Shown piece after piece: positions 60,300-64,000 of a stretch of DNA of 64,000 nt. Source of the DNA: Nemopilema nomurai (Eukaryota; Cnidaria; Scyphozoa; Rhizostomeae; Rhizostomatidae); NCBI GenBank assembly GCA_003864495.1, contig ML133424.1, forward strand, positions 124,001 to 188,000, in the 5' to 3' direction. Every line of letters begins with the position of its first letter. Position 1 is the stretch's first letter. Made by a program: the position numbers and the translations under genes. The notes under the pieces are model-generated. The model worked only from the letters and a program-made list of their open reading frames with translations. It was not told the DNA's origin and ran no database searches.

Positions 60300-60760
60300 G
60301 CCAAGTCTTTGCAGCCGGGGTGGCAAAATTTCCAATAAAGTCAACTTTTCGGAGGGGGCAGGTGGTTAGGTACCCTGGGTAGGGGTTAGGCTAAACAAAA
60401 AAATTTAGGATACAGTCCAGCGAATCTAAAGCTTCTTTTAAACATAACAATGCATAGAATGGAGACGGTTGTACTGTAATTGTAGCATCTGTAAATAGTT
60501 GGTAGTTTGCATTAATAATAGGGCAGTTACATTTTATTCAGCAGTTAATTGTAGGGGAGGTTTCACTTAGCACAACTTGTTTCCTTTATTTCATATCAGT
60601 ATATCGGTGAGGTATTGATAAGTTATTTTTCAGATGAATAGTTGCGCTTTTAAGCATTGGTTACCTAAAAAGCCCAGACCTTATGAGTATTCAATCAATT
60701 CGGGGGTGGCTCTAATTTCCTCCGGGGTTGCCACCCCATGGCTACGGGCCTGGTATGTTG
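60300..60760. mobile_element. Transposon-like debris
   Basis: Contains agccggggtggcaaaatttcc (60312 on) and, at 60700-60755, the reverse orientation of a gtagccatggggtggcaacc element end. These resemble the dispersed-element end seen at 54596. A short minus-strand frame (60072-60344) runs into it. Borders are uncertain. Confidence 0.3.
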
Positions 60761-61505
60761 AACGTAAAGAGAGCGCTTTATTCAATGTTATGAGATGGGC
60801 CAATGTGTGTCTTTGTCACTGGGAAGGAGGCCCATCTTTATTCGCGCCGTCAAGTGTACGGTTTGAAAATATACTAAATGGCGGCTTCGAGAGATCCAGC
60901 ACTGAGCAAGTTTGAACGGCAAATGCGTGGTAACTTCTTTTAATTTTTTATATTTGTTGTAAAGGGTATTAAGGGTCAAGTTTTTTACTTGATGATACCT
61001 GCTTGTGGTGCAACATGCTACTTCGCCAGGGATAAGCATTGCTGTATGGCCAAGGCTCCTTGAAGTTATGTTTTATAATGTTGATGTTTCCTGTCCTGCT
61101 GTTCGTAAAACGGGTCCACGCGTATAAAATTTCATTTTATTTGCAAGGTATAGATTTTTTGACTCGTATAAATATTTATTTTTATTTAAAATCAACACTA
61201 TTTGTTTGTTGGATGTACTTCAAAGCCTTAGAAAGATTAATCCCTTCGACTGGAGTGTTTTTCGCAGTCTTCCGCTGAATCAAATTTTTTTAAAAAAGAA
61301 ACACTCATTTAACGAAACATTTTTTTTATTTTTCGACCACTCTATAGCTATTTGCATCACATACCGTATATCTATAAAGATAGCTACTTGAAAAAAGTCA
61401 AAAATTACTTCTTTATGTTTCTACCTATATGATACTTGATGATAAATGAATTTATGTCTACTATTCGTGCATTTTTACGTAAAACTGCGCATGTTTCATT
61501 TGCAG

Positions 61506-61715
61506 AATGGCTGGGAGGGTAATGTCAAATATTGTCACTTTGGCCGTGTAAATTTGTACATTTTCAACTCTGAAAGCTCGCAACTACCCACTTCCCCGGC
61601 GACAGCCTCCGCGGTGGGGATGTGGATTTGCAAAAGACTGGATCGAGCGACCTATTGTTCTCGTCTTTTGATTGAAAGCAACCTGCTGGCACTTTCGCGC
61701 GCCTTTCGCTTGTGA
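61506..61715 (+). CDS. Doubtful exon-like frame
   Basis: After a tttgcag acceptor, an open frame (NGWEGNVKYCHFGRVNLYIF onward) runs to a TGA at 61713-61715. The frame is locally GC-rich compared with its surroundings. Its entry phase (0) does not match the open end of the exon at 59957-60035, so an intermediate exon would be needed. Could equally be part of a mobile element. Confidence 0.2.
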   Translation, partial: NGWEGNVKYCHFGRVNLYIFNSESSQLPTSPATASAVGMWICKRLDRATYCSRLLIESNLLALSRAFRL

Positions 61716-61997
61716 CTGTCTGGCGGGAACATTCAAACGGAATGGACTAGCGAAGGAAGCCTATAACCAAGCATGTTGAAGCAAGAACTTATGACAAAGA
61801 AATTTGAGATGAAGAATCTAATAACAAGAAAAATGTTGAGTAATCTTCAACGTAAGTACACCTTTTTTGTAGATTGGCCTAACTCTTCTTTAACATGACA
61901 ATCAAAATAAAGCTAGAAAGCTAAGAACATTTTTAAAATGAAGTAGAATGTTGAGCATTATTATATTCATCTTTTCTGTGTAACTTAATCCATCAAA

Positions 61998-63901
61998 ATG
62001 GCGGTGAAACAGTATAATAGCGGGTGCATTCAGGTAGGAGCGTTTGTGCCACTAATGTCATGTTTTTATGTTGACGCGTAAATTTATATCTTTTTAATGA
62101 CTCATCTTTTTATATTTTCGTCTTTAGAATGTCGGAATGAATCAATGAGATTTGCTCTAAAATCATTTCTTGTAACTGTTTTTTTCTATATACGGTTTCT
62201 CTACTACAGAACCTCCACTAGTGATGCTGTGTTTTTATTGATACATATTTGTATTTCTCTATCTAAACCTACACCAAACTTCCTCTTCATAAATACAAAA
62301 GATTGAAAATCATTGCTGATTTCTAAGAGAAGATTTTCTGTTTTTATCAACTTTGAACAACTCTGTCAAAATCCGACTCTGTTCTATTTAGCTTTGATTG
62401 CAAGTCCTTTTCAGATGCAAAAAAGCTCACAATTTAATTTCTATTCAGGCTTCCACCAGAATTAAAGAAAACAAAGGTAATAGGCTTTTTGTGAGACTTG
62501 TTGCTCTTTGCTTCAATTAAATACTTCTTAATGAAAATGTAATGACTAAGGTCTATAATTCAGAAGAATTTTTTCTATGTTTGGCTTTCAGGATTTCCAA
62601 AACGATTCTGACAATTTTCTACACTTTATAAGCATCCTGCAAGTACATATAAGTAAAACATTTGGTTTTACTATAAATATGAGATCCTGGCAAGACTTTA
62701 TAGCTTAATTCCTTTCTCTTAGTCCATTTGTGAACCTATTTTGTTCTGAAACTCTCAAGTAGGTATTTTCCTAAAGTTTTGATAAGCTAAACTGCCATCA
62801 GATCCATTTATCTTTGATTATTTTTGTTAGAAATAATAGTCTATTGCATTTTAATGAATCTGTATTCACCCCTTATTGTACTTCTGCTACATTATATTAT
62901 ATATTGTACTTGTGCAATTGTAGCTGTGGTAAATTCTAGAAAAAATTTTACCTTCTATTTTCCTCTGCACGGCTTGTGCACTATTTTTTTCTGCATTTTG
63001 ACAGTTGGTAATATTAAAATTTCAAACTTTTCAGAACACACAGCCAGTGACTTAAAATATGTAAACATGCTGATGCTCTTCTAGCTTGACAGATAAAGGT
63101 AACAAGCTATTTTTCCCCACCACTTAATAATTAGGTTTGTATCTTGCCTTTAGCCGGAAAAAGCTGTTTGTTCTGAAGTAAAGCTCATATAAATAAATTA
63201 TGATTGGTCTTAAACTATACTAATATTTTCTTTCAAAGATATGTGCAGATGATACTTCTTTCTGATCCCTGATATTTCAAATTTGGCATTGAAGTATATG
63301 TTCAAGTCTTTTTACCAATTAGGTATGAGCAAGATAATGTCAATTGAAGTAGTAACTGCCACATTAAACAGCTATCTTGTATTTGTTTATATAATGACTG
63401 TAGTATGTAATAATCCACAATTGTTTAGACATGTAATTCTTTAAGCCGTTTTTTCTGCCTGTTTGCAAATTGTTCCTCTCGTAATGAAATATGACATCCA
63501 TGAATTTGCATTCCCAAGCCAAAGAGAGTTAGGCACAAGAACAATAATAAATCAACCTGATATACTTTGGAGTAATTGCAAGAAATGCTGTTGATAGGTT
63601 ATTGTCAAAATTGCCTCTAACTTGTTTGTATTCAATTTCCCTTTCGTTTCTCATGGCAGAGCTTCCTCTAACCAAAATGAAAGAAACCTTCTTCATTCTA
63701 ATGATCCTAACATAAAGCCAATTGCTAGATTTATTTTTTTCTGGCTGTGATATCTTTCTGGTCAGCTATGTCAATCATCATAATGCCTAACTCATGTTAT
63801 TAAATTTTGCTTTACATCTTAATTTCAGGAAATATACAAAAGACTTCTTTGGAGGAGACTTTATTCGTTGGAACAAGCTTCATGGTACTTTACACAAATT
63901 T
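61998..63901 (+). CDS. Candidate exons of an unidentified gene running off the right edge
   Basis: A Kozak-like ATG at 61998 opens MAVKQYNSGCIQ, with a donor after 62033. Further on, exons at 62449-62476 (LPPELKKTK), 62592-62642 (DFQNDSDNFLHFISILQ), 63154-63177 (PEKAVCSE) and 63830-63911 (EIYKRLLWRRLYSLEQASWY onward, donor gtaagt) join in one phase. The first segment does not join 62449 in phase, so an exon is missing or the ATG is unrelated. The last exon also has another open frame (KYTKDFFGGDFIRWNKLHGT). Function unknown. Confidence 0.25.
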
Positions 63902-64000
63902 TCCTTGAGAGTAAGTACTGTCAAATTTGCTTGTTCTTGTCTTTTTAAAGTTCTACAATTTACCTTCTTATAATAAATTTTGATCATCAAATTATTTTTC

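Overview
This is animal nuclear DNA: AT-rich, with spliced genes, GT-AG introns of roughly 0.1-3 kb and no operons. Four proteins (KDM3, a WD40 protein, HECTD2, PLPBP) could be rebuilt exon by exon, with splice phases that agree at every junction. Their order and the repeats suggest an invertebrate, perhaps an early-branching animal such as a cnidarian. That last point is inference; nothing in the window names the species.

Layout, left to right. (1) 1-1874 (+): two long open frames without recognised domains, 5 nt apart and in different frames, probably the 3' end of one gene that starts outside the window. (2) 2593-29533 (-): a very large KDM3/JMJD1-type histone H3K9 demethylase gene of 33 coding exons and about 4,505 codons. 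It has the family N-terminal region, the C-terminal zinc finger and an intact JmjC domain. An 8.2-kb exon between them carries a low-complexity region, three [12 protein letters not shown] clusters, a pentapeptide minisatellite and nine CxxHx4CxxC modules. (3) 31977-36972 (-): a 353-residue WD40-repeat protein in 9 exons. (4) 37261-38745: two unassigned minus-strand frames. (5) 39131-48583 (-): HECTD2-type HECT ubiquitin ligase, 21 exons, 822 residues, catalytic Cys790. (6) 49376-50035: a 650-bp purine-rich AAGAC/CGACA satellite. (7) 51439-56756 (+): PLPBP/PROSC/YggS pyridoxal-phosphate homeostasis protein, 8 exons, 289 residues. (8) 56757-64000: sparse, with phase-compatible exon candidates on the plus strand that I cannot name, one coherent minus-strand frame ending in a hydrophobic segment, and transposon-like debris.

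The genes look like independent housekeeping or regulatory loci: chromatin demethylation, ubiquitin transfer, vitamin B6 homeostasis and a WD40 scaffold. KDM3, the WD40 gene and HECTD2 lie head-to-tail on the minus strand. HECTD2 and PLPBP diverge across the satellite. The left-edge gene and KDM3 converge. The feature most worth follow-up is the Cys/His module array inside the giant KDM3 exon, which I do not know from vertebrate KDM3 proteins.
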